A stretch of DNA of 64,000 nucleotides, from positions 10,437 to 74,436 of the forward strand of contig CAWKOH010000015.1 in NCBI GenBank assembly GCA_963851245.1, written 5' to 3'. Both the position numbers and the translations under genes were made by a program. Under the pieces are notes generated by a model. The model did not search any database, was not told where the DNA came from, and worked only from the letters and a program-made list of their open reading frames with translations. The stretch comes from CAWKOH01 sp963851245. GTDB taxonomy: Bacteria; Actinomycetota; Acidimicrobiia; Acidimicrobiales; Palsa-688. Positions 43,136 to 52,263 of the stretch are shown one piece after another; position 1 is the stretch's first letter; each line of letters opens with the position of its first letter.

Positions 43136-43530
43136 CGGTGGGGCCCGTAGGGAGAAACGAGGCCAGCGCGGCCTTCTTCGACGGCACCTCCAACGGCGAG
43201 TTCCTCCTCCGGCGGTGCACGCCCCACGGTCACCGGTCCCGACCGCAGGCCTACCAGTGCAGCGAATGCGAGTCCACCGACCTGAGCTGGGTCCCGGCGT
43301 CGGGTCGGGCCCGCCTGGTGAGCTGGGTAATCATCCCTGCCCGGGGTGGCGACGGAGACCCTCCGCAGATCCCTGTCATCGCTGAGCTAGACGAGGGCCC
43401 GTGGTGGTGGTCGAAACTCGTGGGCGCCGACCCGGACCGTCTGGCGGAAGGGCTTTCCCTCCGCGTCACCTACGAGCAGGCGGACGGAGGCGAGGCCGTC
43501 CCCGTGTTCGTGCCCGACACCTCACGGTGA
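43132..43530 (+). CDS. DUF35 OB-fold zinc-ribbon protein
   Basis: A 132-residue acyl-CoA-associated protein. The N-terminal rubredoxin-like part shows RRCTPHGHRSRPQAYQCSEC (Cys, then CxxC), with the first CxxC altered. The C-terminal OB fold includes GRARLVSWVIIP and EGLSLRVTYEQ. DUF35 proteins form complexes with thiolase-like or MaoC-like partners, such as Ltp2-type aldolases, and stabilise them. Its start overlaps the thiolase stop and its stop overlaps the next start, so stoichiometric coexpression is likely. Confidence 0.85.
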   Translation: MTVGPVGRNEASAAFFDGTSNGEFLLRRCTPHGHRSRPQAYQCSECESTDLSWVPASGRARLVSWVIIPARGGDGDPPQIPVIAELDEGPWWWSKLVGADPDRLAEGLSLRVTYEQADGGEAVPVFVPDTSR

Positions 43531-44722
43531 GGGTCTCGAGAGATTCCGGGCCCGGGGGCGGCGCGCCGGCCCGGCCTCTCATTGCCATGGCGGATGGGGT
43601 GGACGGGCCCCTGCTCGACCCGGAGGTCCTGGCCCGGGCCGCCGACCTCGTCGACCCCGAGATCATCCTCGGATGGGTGGTCAGGACGCCGAGCTGGCTG
43701 GAGCCGGCCCAGGTCCGTCCCTACCCGGTCACAACCCTCCTGGTCGGAGCGGGCACCCGGGCCGCGGTCGAGGAGGGACGCGTTCGGGCCGTCGCCACCC
43801 GCCTCTCGGCCATGCCGGGCCTCCTGGCCGGCCGCCTCCGTCCGGCGGTGGCGGTGATCGGGGCCCACGCCGACGGCCGCGGCTGGCGTCTGGGGGGCAG
43901 CCCGGGTTGGGCTCTGGCCGCCGCCCGCCATGCCACCGCGGTGATCATCGAGCAGTGGTCCGGCCCGCCGCCGCGGGGAGCCCCCCTTGTCGAGGGCAAG
44001 GTGATCGACGTCGTCCCTCGAACCGACCCGCCGGATCCCCCGCCTCGCAACCGCTTCGGCTCCGAGCACGGCGTGATCGGAGAGCTGGTAGCGGGGCTGG
44101 TTCCGGAGGGAGCGACTATTCAGTGGGGTCCGGGCGTGGTCGGGGCCTCGGTCGTGGCGGCCCTGACCAGACCGGTGAAGGTGCGGTCGGGCTTGGTGAC
44201 AGACGAGCTTTGCGACCTGGCCCGTCGGGGCCTGCTGATGGGCGTCGCCGAGGCGGCCTACGTGTGGGGTGGGTCCGATCTCAAGGAGATGATCGGAGAC
44301 GGGTCCCTCGTGCTCCGGGGCGTCGACGCCATCCACGACATCACGGCCATCTCGGGCACGGACGGTTTCGTCGCCATCAATACCGCCCTGCAGGTCGGTC
44401 TGGACGGCGCCGTGAATGTCGAGGCGGTGGGGGGCGCGTGGTGGCGGGCCCGGGTGGCCATCCGGACTTCTCAGCCGGGGCATCACGGTCTCCCGGGGGG
44501 TTGTCAGTGGTGGCGCTGCCCTCGACATCGGGAGGGGTGTCGACCATCGTGGCCCGCCCCGACGTCGTCTCCACCCCTCGAAGCGACGTCGACGTGGTGG
44601 TCACCGAGCACGGTGTCGCCGACCTGCGCGGCCTCGACGACGCCCATCGAGCCGAGCGGCTGATCGCCGTCGCCGCGACCGAGTACCGCGAGTACCTGGC
44701 TGCCGAGGCCCGGTGCCGATGA
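43527..44722 (+). CDS. Acetyl-CoA hydrolase/transferase family protein with apparent frameshift
   Basis: The reconstruction is a protein of about 398 residues in the acetyl-CoA hydrolase/4-hydroxybutyrate CoA-transferase family. Frame one runs from GTG 43527 with GADPEIILGWVV-type N-terminal sequence through TDGFVAINTALQVGLDGAVNVEAVGG. At the G6 run (44429-44434) one base appears to be missing; the next frame continues RVVAGPGGHPDFSAGASRSPGG, VVALPSTSGGVSTIV and DVVVTEHGVADLRGLDDAHRAE to TGA 44722, all family signatures. As read, frame one would stop at 44663 with a nonsense tail. Assembly error in a homopolymer is the simplest explanation. It shares an operon with the thiolase and DUF35 genes. 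Confidence 0.82.
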
Positions 44723-44750
44723 CCCGTCAGAGCGGCGATTCCCGCTAATC

Positions 44751-45746
44751 GTGATAAGAGCGTCGGCCCCGGTTCGGATTTGCGACAACGGCGGGTGGAC
44801 CGACACCTGGTTCGGCGGCCCGGGCCGAGTCTTCAATGTGGCGGTACGACCTGGGGTCGAGGTGACGATCAAGGGGATCCGGGGTCCCGATCCGGTCGTC
44901 CTCGATGTTTGCGACTTCGGTGAGCGCTACGCCGTCGCGCCCCGGACCTCGCGTGCCCCCCGACATCCCCTGTTGGAGGCGGCCGTGGACAGCCTGCCTC
45001 CCCCGCCCGGGTCGCACGTGGAGGTCAGCATCCGGTCGGCCGTCCCGCCCGGCAGCGGTACGGGCACCTCGGCGGCGGTGGCGGTCGCGATGCTGGGCGC
45101 GCTGCGGGCTCTACGTGCCGCGACCCCGGGCAAGCTCGAGATCGCGTCGGCGGCGCACCGGCTGGAGGTCGACGCCCTGGGTCGCGAGAGCGGGGTTCAG
45201 GACCAGCTGTGCTGCGCCTTCGGGGGCATCAACTACATCGAGATCGATACGTACCCCGAGGCGGCCGTCCGGTCGCTTCCGGTCTGGGACGGCCTCAGCG
45301 GGTCGCTCTCCCTGGTCTTCGTCGGCCGAGGGCATGACTCGTCGAGCGTGCACAGTCAGGTGATCGGAGACGTGGCCCGCCTCGGGCCGGGCGTCTTCGC
45401 CCCTTTGCGCGAGGCCGCAGCCGCGGCCCGTGACGCCGTTCTGGCCCGGGACCTCCTCGCTCTCGGACAGTCCATGATCGCCAACACAGAAGCGCAATCG
45501 GCCCTGCACCCCGCTCTTGTCGGCGCCGATGCCAGCAAGGTGATAGAGGTCGCCGCGGCGCAGGGGGCCATCGGTTGGAAGGTGAACGGAGCCGGGGGCG
45601 ACGGAGGTTCGGTAACGCTCCTCAGCCGGACCGGCGCCGACCGGACGGCCCTGGAGCAGCTACTCCTCGGACTGGACCCCAAATACCGGATCCTGCCTGT
45701 CCAGGTCAGCGTTCCAGGACTCGAAATCACCGAAACCGAAGGCTGA
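44751..45746 (+). CDS. GHMP-family sugar kinase (HddA-like)
   Basis: A 331-residue GHMP kinase. It begins VIRASAPVRICDNGGWTDTW, like D-glycero-D-manno-heptose 7-phosphate kinases (HddA). The ATP-binding motif is PPGSGTGTSAAVAVA (about 101-115), and the C-terminal motif 3 is KVNGAGGDGGSVTLL. LEVDALGRESGVQDQLCCAFGG is the conserved catalytic segment with Asp. The start GTG at 44751 is 28 bases past the CoA-transferase stop. The sugar substrate is not certain; no other heptose genes are in the window. Confidence 0.87.
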   Translation: MIRASAPVRICDNGGWTDTWFGGPGRVFNVAVRPGVEVTIKGIRGPDPVVLDVCDFGERYAVAPRTSRAPRHPLLEAAVDSLPPPPGSHVEVSIRSAVPPGSGTGTSAAVAVAMLGALRALRAATPGKLEIASAAHRLEVDALGRESGVQDQLCCAFGGINYIEIDTYPEAAVRSLPVWDGLSGSLSLVFVGRGHDSSSVHSQVIGDVARLGPGVFAPLREAAAAARDAVLARDLLALGQSMIANTEAQSALHPALVGADASKVIEVAAAQGAIGWKVNGAGGDGGSVTLLSRTGADRTALEQLLLGLDPKYRILPVQVSVPGLEITETEG

Positions 45747-45752
45747 CCGGGG

Positions 45753-46583
45753 TCATCTGGGCGGAGCCTTCTGAGCCACGTCGTCGAGGTATACCGGCAC
45801 CCGACCCTCCCGGCGGGCCCGGATCATCTCCTCGAAGTTTCCTGTCAGGTTGCGCACGTACAGCTGAGCCACGCCTTCGTGACGCATGTGGGCCTCGAGA
45901 CTCGAGGCGTCCAACCCCGACCAGAGCACCCGCTTGGCCATCTCGACCCCAACCCGGCTCCAACCGATGATCCGCTCGGCGAGGTCGTAGCAGGCGTCGA
46001 GGAGCTGCTCCCCCGGTGTCACCTTCGACACCAGCCCGATGTGTTCGGCTTCCGGCGCGGCCACGTCGCGCCCGGTGAGCATGATCTCGAAGGCCCGTGA
46101 GGAGCCGACGGCGCGGGGCAGGAGATAGCTGAGCCCCAGCTCCGTCGACGACAGGCCGTTATTGATGCCGGCGGCACGGAAGTAGGCGGACTCGGACGCC
46201 ACCCGGATGTCAAAGGCCAGGGCCAGGCAGAAGCCTCCGCCGATGGCGGCACCGTTGATGGCGCCGATAACCGGTTGATGGAGCTTGCGGATGGTGAGGA
46301 TCACGTCGTCCAGCAGCTCCATGGCTCGCAGCGATACGGTCGGCAGGGTCAGCCCGTCGATATTGGGAACGCGGCCGGAGTCGGTCAGATCGGCGCCTGA
46401 GCAGAACCCGTGACCGGCCCCCGTGACCACCACGACGCGTACGTCGTTGTCACGGTTGATCTTCTCGAGCGCCTCGCGGAAAGGGATCATGACGTCGAAC
46501 GCCATTGCGTTCATGCGCTCGGGGCGGTTCAGGGTGACGAGAGCAACGTGCGGTCGGGGGTTTTCTACGACCAGAAAGGACAT
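45753..46583 (-). CDS. Enoyl-CoA hydratase/isomerase family protein
   Basis: A crotonase-fold protein of 276 residues. The oxyanion-hole motifs are GHGFCSGADLTD (about 60-71) and AINGAAIGGGFCLALAFDIRVAS (about 113-135). The catalytic Glu region appears as GLSSTELGLSYLLPRAVG, where Glu is followed by the conserved Pro-Arg. ATG 46583 has AAGG nine bases upstream; ATG 46592 is an alternative. It probably hydrates or isomerises an enoyl-CoA. Convergent with the GHMP kinase gene. Confidence 0.9.
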   Translation of the reverse strand: MSFLVVENPRPHVALVTLNRPERMNAMAFDVMIPFREALEKINRDNDVRVVVVTGAGHGFCSGADLTDSGRVPNIDGLTLPTVSLRAMELLDDVILTIRKLHQPVIGAINGAAIGGGFCLALAFDIRVASESAYFRAAGINNGLSSTELGLSYLLPRAVGSSRAFEIMLTGRDVAAPEAEHIGLVSKVTPGEQLLDACYDLAERIIGWSRVGVEMAKRVLWSGLDASSLEAHMRHEGVAQLYVRNLTGNFEEMIRARREGRVPVYLDDVAQKAPPR

Positions 46584-46636
46584 GGCGGCCATCCTTGCCG
46601 CATTCCCGATGCTCCGTCGACCTGGGACTTTGGCTG

Positions 46637-47314
46637 TCAGTCGAGCAGGTCGTGACGCTCTATGTCGACGCGCCGGGAAATGAATATGCGGGTGACGATG
46701 AGCAAGCCGATGCCGTAGACGACGGTCTGGTATAAGGGCCCGGCGATCGCCCCATGGGCGGACTGGCTTGCGACGAGAAGCCGCCGGGGCCCGTAGAAGG
46801 GCAGGAACTTGGAAATGCTGGAAGTGACGGGTACGGCCAGTTGTACGCCGATGATCCCAATGAGGACGAGCGTCCCTTCCAGCTCGAGCGGAACGATGGC
46901 GCCCACGCACAGCCCGAAGGCCACGGACTGGAGGGCGACGGCCGCCACGCCGAGGGCCATCACCCAGGGACGAGTGGGTCCAGACACGATCGCGATAAGA
47001 AGACTGAAGACGCCGCCGATGAACAGGCCGAGCGGCCCGAGAAAGGCTAGCCGGCCGAACAGAAGATCGACGGGCTTGTAACCGGTGAGCACGAGTCGTT
47101 GGTCGACCTGGCGCGACGACAGGACCGAGAACAAAGCCGCTCCCGAAACGGCGAAGGCCATCCCGATCCCACCGGCCGATACCGATCCCCCGCTCGCTGA
47201 AGACGCCAGGTAGAAGCTCAAAGGAAGGGCCATGAGCAAGGCCAGCGCCATCCTGCGACGCAGAAGGTCGCGGCCGTGCATCTCGGCCATGATCAGGATG
47301 CGGGCCGGGCTCAT
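46637..47314 (-). CDS. ABC transporter permease (ABC-2-like, six helices)
   Basis: A 225-residue integral membrane protein with six hydrophobic segments, starting at ATG 47314 which overlaps the ATPase stop by 4 bases. The N-terminus contains an Arg-rich cytoplasmic lead (AEMHGRDLLRRRMALALLMALPLSFYLA), as in ABC-2 or CcmB-type exporters. There are no family-specific residues to name the substrate. Partner of the ATPase at 47311-47937. Confidence 0.82.
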   Translation of the reverse strand: MSPARILIMAEMHGRDLLRRRMALALLMALPLSFYLASSASGGSVSAGGIGMAFAVSGAALFSVLSSRQVDQRLVLTGYKPVDLLFGRLAFLGPLGLFIGGVFSLLIAIVSGPTRPWVMALGVAAVALQSVAFGLCVGAIVPLELEGTLVLIGIIGVQLAVPVTSSISKFLPFYGPRRLLVASQSAHGAIAGPLYQTVVYGIGLLIVTRIFISRRVDIERHDLLD

Positions 47315-47937
47315 CGGCGCTCCCGATGATGGGCGCGAGACGGATGGGCGGCCAGCTCGACGACCCGGTCGGCCCGCCCGAACTCGGCCAGCATGTGGGT
47401 GACCACGACGACCGATTTCTGCTGGCTGCGCCAGGTCTGACAGTGGTCCCAGAAGTTCACGTAGGTGCCGCGATCGAAACCCTGATAAGGCTCGTCGAGC
47501 AGCAGGACGGTGGGATCGGCTAGGAGAGCGATGGCCAGGTTGAGCTTCTGGCGGGTTCCCCCGGACAGGTCCCGCATCACGGTGCGCTCGTGCAGCGGAA
47601 AGTCGAACTCGGCCAGGATGGAGTGGCCTCGCCTGAGCGACTCTTCCCGGCTCAAACCTGATGCCCGCCCGAACATAATCAGGTGGTCGTCCGCGGTCAG
47701 GAGCTCGAACAGACCAGGGACTTGGGGGCAGTAGCCGATGCGTCCACCCACCTGCACACGGCCTTCGTCCGCTCGCGTGATCCCCGCGCATATCCGCAGC
47801 AGCGTCGTCTTGCCGGCGCCGTTCTCACCGGTGAGAGCTACGACTTCACCTGCTCCGACCGTGAGATCGACATTGTCGAGGATGATCGTTCCGCCGTATC
47901 TCTTGCAGATCCTGGATGCGGCGAGCTGAGTCGTCAC
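47311..47937 (-). CDS. ABC transporter ATP-binding protein
   Basis: A 208-residue ATPase with Walker A TGENGAGKTTLLRI, Q-loop YCPQVPGLFE, signature RDLSGGTRQKLNLAIALL and Walker B VLLLDEPYQGFD. It matches the CcmA/ABC-2 exporter type. The GTG start at 47937 overlaps the upstream oxidoreductase stop by 4 bases, and its stop overlaps the permease start, so all three are coupled. Confidence 0.9.
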   Translation of the reverse strand: MTTQLAASRICKRYGGTIILDNVDLTVGAGEVVALTGENGAGKTTLLRICAGITRADEGRVQVGGRIGYCPQVPGLFELLTADDHLIMFGRASGLSREESLRRGHSILAEFDFPLHERTVMRDLSGGTRQKLNLAIALLADPTVLLLDEPYQGFDRGTYVNFWDHCQTWRSQQKSVVVVTHMLAEFGRADRVVELAAHPSRAHHRERR

Positions 47938-49108
47938 TCCCGCGCTTCCAGCCCGACCGGGCCCGTCTCTCTGTTCGGGGTGATGAGGTACTTCTCGCCC
48001 GTAGCCTGGCGGGCGTATTCGGACAGAGAGTCCAGCCGTAGAGCTTCGGTCAATGAGACCTCCTTCGTGTAAGAGCTGGCGAAGGTGGTCTTCAGTCCCG
48101 CCACGACACGCTGGCGCAGACGCTGAAAGGCCTCCGCCCCGATCTTCTGCAAGAACGGTGTCAGTAGCCAGCCCCCGACGCCCCAAGCCATCCCGTAGCC
48201 CCGGGTCAGCTCCGTCGGGCTCCGGTCCAAACCCCCGTAGATGTAGACCTGCTTGTGAGTCGTGGAGCCGTACCGGCTGTACTCGGTCGCTCCACGCTCG
48301 CGGCTGCCTCCATGGCGGTCAGGATCTGACTCGCCAGCTTGCCTCCTCCGACCGCGTCGAAGGCCAGGGTGGCAGAAGTCGCCGCGAGAGCCTCGATGAG
48401 CTGCTCCATGAAGTCGGGTGAGCCGGAGTTGCACGTGTACCTTGCGCCCGCCGCCTCCAGCATCTTCTCCTGTTCGGGCCTTCGGACGATGTTCACCAGT
48501 GGCACCTCGTCCTCGATGCACAGCTTGACGAGCATGTGACCGAGGTTGGACGCAGCTGCAGTGTGCACCAGACCGCGGTGGCCCTCCCGCCGCATGGTCT
48601 CCACCATCCCCAGAGCGGTGAGAGGATTTACGAAGGAGGAGGCGCCCTCGACGGCCGAAACCCCCGCGGGCAGTTCGAGGCACAAGGACGCGTCGATCGC
48701 TCTGTACTCGGAGTACATGGCCCCACCGGCGACGGCCACCGTCTTGCCGAGCAGGGCCTGAGCCGGCGGAGACGAACCGGCCGCGACCACGGTGCCGGCG
48801 CCCTCGTTTCCGACCGGGAGCGATTGGCCGACCCGCGCCGAGCTCGCTCGCACTGCCGCCGGCGGGATGGTTGCCACCACGGTCGGGTCGCCTTCAGCCC
48901 CCGACGTCCGCGCCGTGCCTATGTCCGCCCCGGCGAGGAGCAATCCGAGATCGGAAGGATTGATAGGAGTCGCCTCCACCCGGATGAGGACTTCGTTGGG
49001 GCCCGGCTCCGGGACTTCGACCGTCTCCAGCGAAAGCTCCACGGTCCCGCCAGGAGTCACCAGTGATCGGAGTTGCCGCGCCGTATCAGGTCTGTCTGTG
49101 CTGGGCAT
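47934..49108 (-). CDS. Zinc-type alcohol dehydrogenase/quinone oxidoreductase-like protein with apparent frameshift
   Basis: The reconstruction is a medium-chain dehydrogenase/reductase of about 391 residues. Frame one starts MPSTDRPDTARQLRSL at ATG 49108 and runs through VEATPINPSDLGLLLAG, VGNEGAGTVVAAG and LVHTAAASNLGHMLVKL to LTAMEAAAS near 48300. The family sequence then continues in another frame: GATEYSRYGSTTHKQVYIYGGLD and a C-terminal helical domain to the stop at 47934. One base seems to be missing between about 48290 and 48312. NADPH binding is likely from the GxxGxxxA-like AAASNLG. The gene's 3' end overlaps the ABC ATPase start. Confidence 0.8.
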
Positions 49109-49188
49109 CTCGGCGAAGATAGCGCCGCGCAGGCAGCTACGCGTCCGGTCGGGCCGAGAGGTGCCGGTAACTGTGCCAGGGTGTGGCC

Positions 49189-50172
49189 GTGAGATTCGTC
49201 GTGTACGGAGCTGGCGCCGTCGGGGGAGTGGTGGGCGCCCTGTTGGCTGAAGCGGGGGAAGAGGTCGTGCTAATCGCCCGGGGATCGCACGCCGGGGCCA
49301 TCCGGCGGTCGGGCCTGGTGTTGGAATCGCCGGCCGGCACCCGCGTCGTGCGCATGGCGGTGACCGAGGATCCGTCCGGGGCGGACCTCCGTCCCGGTGA
49401 CGTGGTTCTGCTCGGGATGAAGTCGCAGGACACCAGGCCGGCGCTCGAGGCGCTGCGGCTTTGTGCACCGCCGTCCACTCCGGCCGTGTGTCTCCAGAAT
49501 GGCGTGGACAACGAACGCGCCGCGCTCAGGCTGTTCCCGAACGTGTACGGGGTCTGCGTTATGTGCCCTTGCTCCCACCTGGAGCCCGGCGTCGTTCAGG
49601 CCTCATCCTCTCCCGTCCCCGGACTGCTCGACGTAGGCCGATATCCGACAGGTACCGACGAGACCTGCACGCTGATATCGGCAGCCTTACGGAGGGCATC
49701 CTTCGAGTCGGTCGAGAGAGCGGACATCATGCGGTGGAAGTACCGCAAGCTTCTCATGAACCTGAACAACGCGGTCGAGGCCGTGTGTCAGCCTCCGGTC
49801 GACGACGAGATCCGCCTACAGGTGCACGATGAGGGCGTGGCGTGCCTGCGAGCAGCCGGGATCGAGTTCGTGTCGGAGGAGGACGACGCGGGCCGCCGGG
49901 CTGGACTCCTTAAAGTCCAGCCGGTGAGCGGTCAGCTGCGCGTGGGCGGCTCGAGCTGGCAGAGCCTCGAGCGCAAGGTGGGGTCTATCGAGAGTGACTA
50001 CCTGAACGGGGAGATCGTTCTTTTGGGCCGGATGCACGGTGTGCCGACTCCGATGAATGCCTTCCTGCAGGAGCTGGCCGTCGAAATGGCCGCCTCGGGG
50101 GCGGCGCCCCGATCATTGTCGATGCCGGAGTTCTGGGAACGAATGCGGGAGACCGGCCCCCCTCGGGCCTGA
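49189..50172 (+). CDS. Ketopantoate reductase family (ApbA/PanE) protein
   Basis: A 327-residue protein starting MRFVVYGAGAVGGVVGALLAEAG at GTG 49189, with the NADPH-binding GxGxxG loop at residues 7-12. ACLQNGVDNE-type motif (CLQNGVDNER), WKYRKLLMNLNNAVEA with the catalytic Lys and Asn, and the C-terminal SDYLNGEIVLLGRMHGVPTPMN are family signatures. Ketopantoate reductase makes pantoate for CoA; several paralogues act on other 2-oxoacids, so the pantothenate role is not proven. GTG 49183 is an alternative start. Confidence 0.87.
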   Translation: MRFVVYGAGAVGGVVGALLAEAGEEVVLIARGSHAGAIRRSGLVLESPAGTRVVRMAVTEDPSGADLRPGDVVLLGMKSQDTRPALEALRLCAPPSTPAVCLQNGVDNERAALRLFPNVYGVCVMCPCSHLEPGVVQASSSPVPGLLDVGRYPTGTDETCTLISAALRRASFESVERADIMRWKYRKLLMNLNNAVEAVCQPPVDDEIRLQVHDEGVACLRAAGIEFVSEEDDAGRRAGLLKVQPVSGQLRVGGSSWQSLERKVGSIESDYLNGEIVLLGRMHGVPTPMNAFLQELAVEMAASGAAPRSLSMPEFWERMRETGPPRA

Positions 50173-50196
50173 CGGGTTTCGCCGCCGACCGCCTGA

Positions 50197-52263
50197 TCAG
50201 AGGTGCGGACCGGGGCGAGATCCTCCGGCACCGACGAGGTCAGGCTTGGCGCGGCGCACGCGCGTGTGGCGAGCGGCGATCAGAAGCTGATGGCGTAGCT
50301 CGACTGTTGGCTCGCGATTTCCGTAGGCGCTCGCCACGACATGCGAAGCCAGGATCTGGAGCTGACCGCCGTCGCCGCAGAGTTCGTCGAGGGCGCCCGC
50401 GTATTCAGTGAACGTCTCGGACGGGCGACGGGGACGGCCCGCTTTCTTGCCCGCCCGCTCCACGTCACGAGTGACCCGCTCGACCCAGTTGGCCGGGCGC
50501 GAGCGATGCCAGCGGACGAGGCTGGCGATAGCAGCGAGAATCAGCAACGCGGCTCCGACAGGGACGTACGGCACCCTCTCTAGCGCCCGGCCCATGTCGC
50601 CTAAGGCGGTGGCGCCCGGGGAGGGATTCGAGAGCGGAACCACAGCGGTCGGGTCGAAACTCTGCCAGCCGTAGCCGGGGAACCACACCTGAACCCAGGC
50701 GTGGGCGTCGTCCGCCTGGACTTCGTACAGGTCGGTCAAAGGGTTGTAGGGTCCGGGCACGTAACCGACGGTTTCGCGAACCGGGATCCCCAGCGTCCTG
50801 AGCATGACTGCCAGTGAGGTCGAGATCTGCTCGCAGAACCCGACCCGGTTGCCGAACAGGAACTCGTCGACCGTGTCGGTGCCCTTCGGAAGGGGCGGGA
50901 TGTCGGTCGAGTAGTGGGTATTGGCACCAATCCATGAGATGAGTGACTCGACGCGGTCATAGGTACTGCTGTCGCCGGCGGTGATCGTCTCGGCCAGAGC
51001 CTTCACCTCCTGGTAAGAGTGGGGGAGCTGGGTGTACTCCCTCATCTCTGCGGGACTGAGGCCGTCCTCGCCGCCCACCTGTCTCAACTCGTTCGGGGCC
51101 GATGCGCTCACCTGGGAATCAACCGTGTACACGGCCCCCTTGCCGACACCGACCGGAGACACCAGGGTTCCGTCGTCCGAATAGAAGAGGGTCGAAGAGG
51201 GGAACCAGACCTCAGAGGCGGTCTGGGCGTGGAAGACCAGGTCCGCGGTGGAGGTGTTGACGAAAAAAGTCTGCAGATCAGACCGCTGGTTGGTGCCATT
51301 GCTGTCTGGGGTGGGGACGACGAAAGGCGAGCCACCTGGTATGGACCGCGACGAGCTGGCGGTGTTCGTCCAGCTCTGCCCGTCCCAGGTGTTGAAGGTC
51401 TCGCCCACCCAGTAGGAGGGGCGCTCGGCGCGGACCCACATGACCACCGCATGTCCGAGCCTGCCCCGCAAGGCGGTGTCGAGGCTATTGGCAAAGCCGA
51501 GGTAGCCACCGACGCGCGTTGGCCCCGACGGCGCCCCGGCTTTGGACAGCTCGGCGGGCTGGCCCCCGTCGCCCGCCAACGCACCTGGCACGGCGACGGG
51601 GCCGCCGGCACCCGGCCGGGAAAGGAAGTTGACCCTTACTCCGACGGTCGGCGCCGGAAGCAGCAGGAAAATTCCCGTCGCGGCGAGGGTGACTGCTCCG
51701 AGAGCGGTGCCGAGGCCGGGGGCCGACACTCGCCCTCCTCCGCTGGCCGATGCCCACATCTCGATCAGAGCCCAGAGCCCGAATGCCAACCAGAGCACGG
51801 CATACCAGCCGTAGGAGAGATCGATGGCTTGGGCGGCCCCCACAGCCATGAGACCGGCCGAGGCGCCTAGCGAGAACATCAGGTCACGGCGGGCCGGCAC
51901 GTGGAAGGAGTGCACCACCTGAATGGCGATGAACAGAACCGTGAGGGGGTCCTCGACCGCGGTGATATCGGAAGGGGGACTGGCGGTGACGGCATGGAAG
52001 AACCAGATCACGGCGGCCACGGCCCCCATGGCTACGAGCACCTTGACCAATCCGGGCGGCCGGTTGCGTGTGAAGTAGGAGAACGTCATGCCGAGCGGAA
52101 CGAGGAGCATGGCGACTCCCGCCAGGCCCCTCGATACCTCGCTCACAGACGCGCTGGCGGCAATGGCCACCAGCACCGTTCCGGTGCAGGCGACGCGGAA
52201 GCGGACCGAGTCCTCGGGCTCTTTGGCCTCGTTGGCTCGACGGATGGCCTCGACCCACGTCAT
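50197..52263 (-). CDS. Membrane-bound transglutaminase-like protein (TgpA type)
   Basis: A 688-residue protein. The N-terminal DUF3488 region holds about seven membrane helices (residues 20-215). The large extracytoplasmic region includes a transglutaminase core with the catalytic Cys in GNRVGFCEQISTSLAVMLRTLGIPVR (about 480-505), His in DDAHAWVQVWFPGYGW, and Asp in SFDPT. One further helix (PVGAALLILAAIASLVRW) precedes a cytoplasmic DUF4129-like tail. This is the TgpA architecture found with MoxR and DUF58 genes. It is the last gene of that operon; overlaps are 4 bases each. Confidence 0.92.
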   Translation of the reverse strand: MTWVEAIRRANEAKEPEDSVRFRVACTGTVLVAIAASASVSEVSRGLAGVAMLLVPLGMTFSYFTRNRPPGLVKVLVAMGAVAAVIWFFHAVTASPPSDITAVEDPLTVLFIAIQVVHSFHVPARRDLMFSLGASAGLMAVGAAQAIDLSYGWYAVLWLAFGLWALIEMWASASGGGRVSAPGLGTALGAVTLAATGIFLLLPAPTVGVRVNFLSRPGAGGPVAVPGALAGDGGQPAELSKAGAPSGPTRVGGYLGFANSLDTALRGRLGHAVVMWVRAERPSYWVGETFNTWDGQSWTNTASSSRSIPGGSPFVVPTPDSNGTNQRSDLQTFFVNTSTADLVFHAQTASEVWFPSSTLFYSDDGTLVSPVGVGKGAVYTVDSQVSASAPNELRQVGGEDGLSPAEMREYTQLPHSYQEVKALAETITAGDSSTYDRVESLISWIGANTHYSTDIPPLPKGTDTVDEFLFGNRVGFCEQISTSLAVMLRTLGIPVRETVGYVPGPYNPLTDLYEVQADDAHAWVQVWFPGYGWQSFDPTAVVPLSNPSPGATALGDMGRALERVPYVPVGAALLILAAIASLVRWHRSRPANWVERVTRDVERAGKKAGRPRRPSETFTEYAGALDELCGDGGQLQILASHVVASAYGNREPTVELRHQLLIAARHTRVRRAKPDLVGAGGSRPGPHL

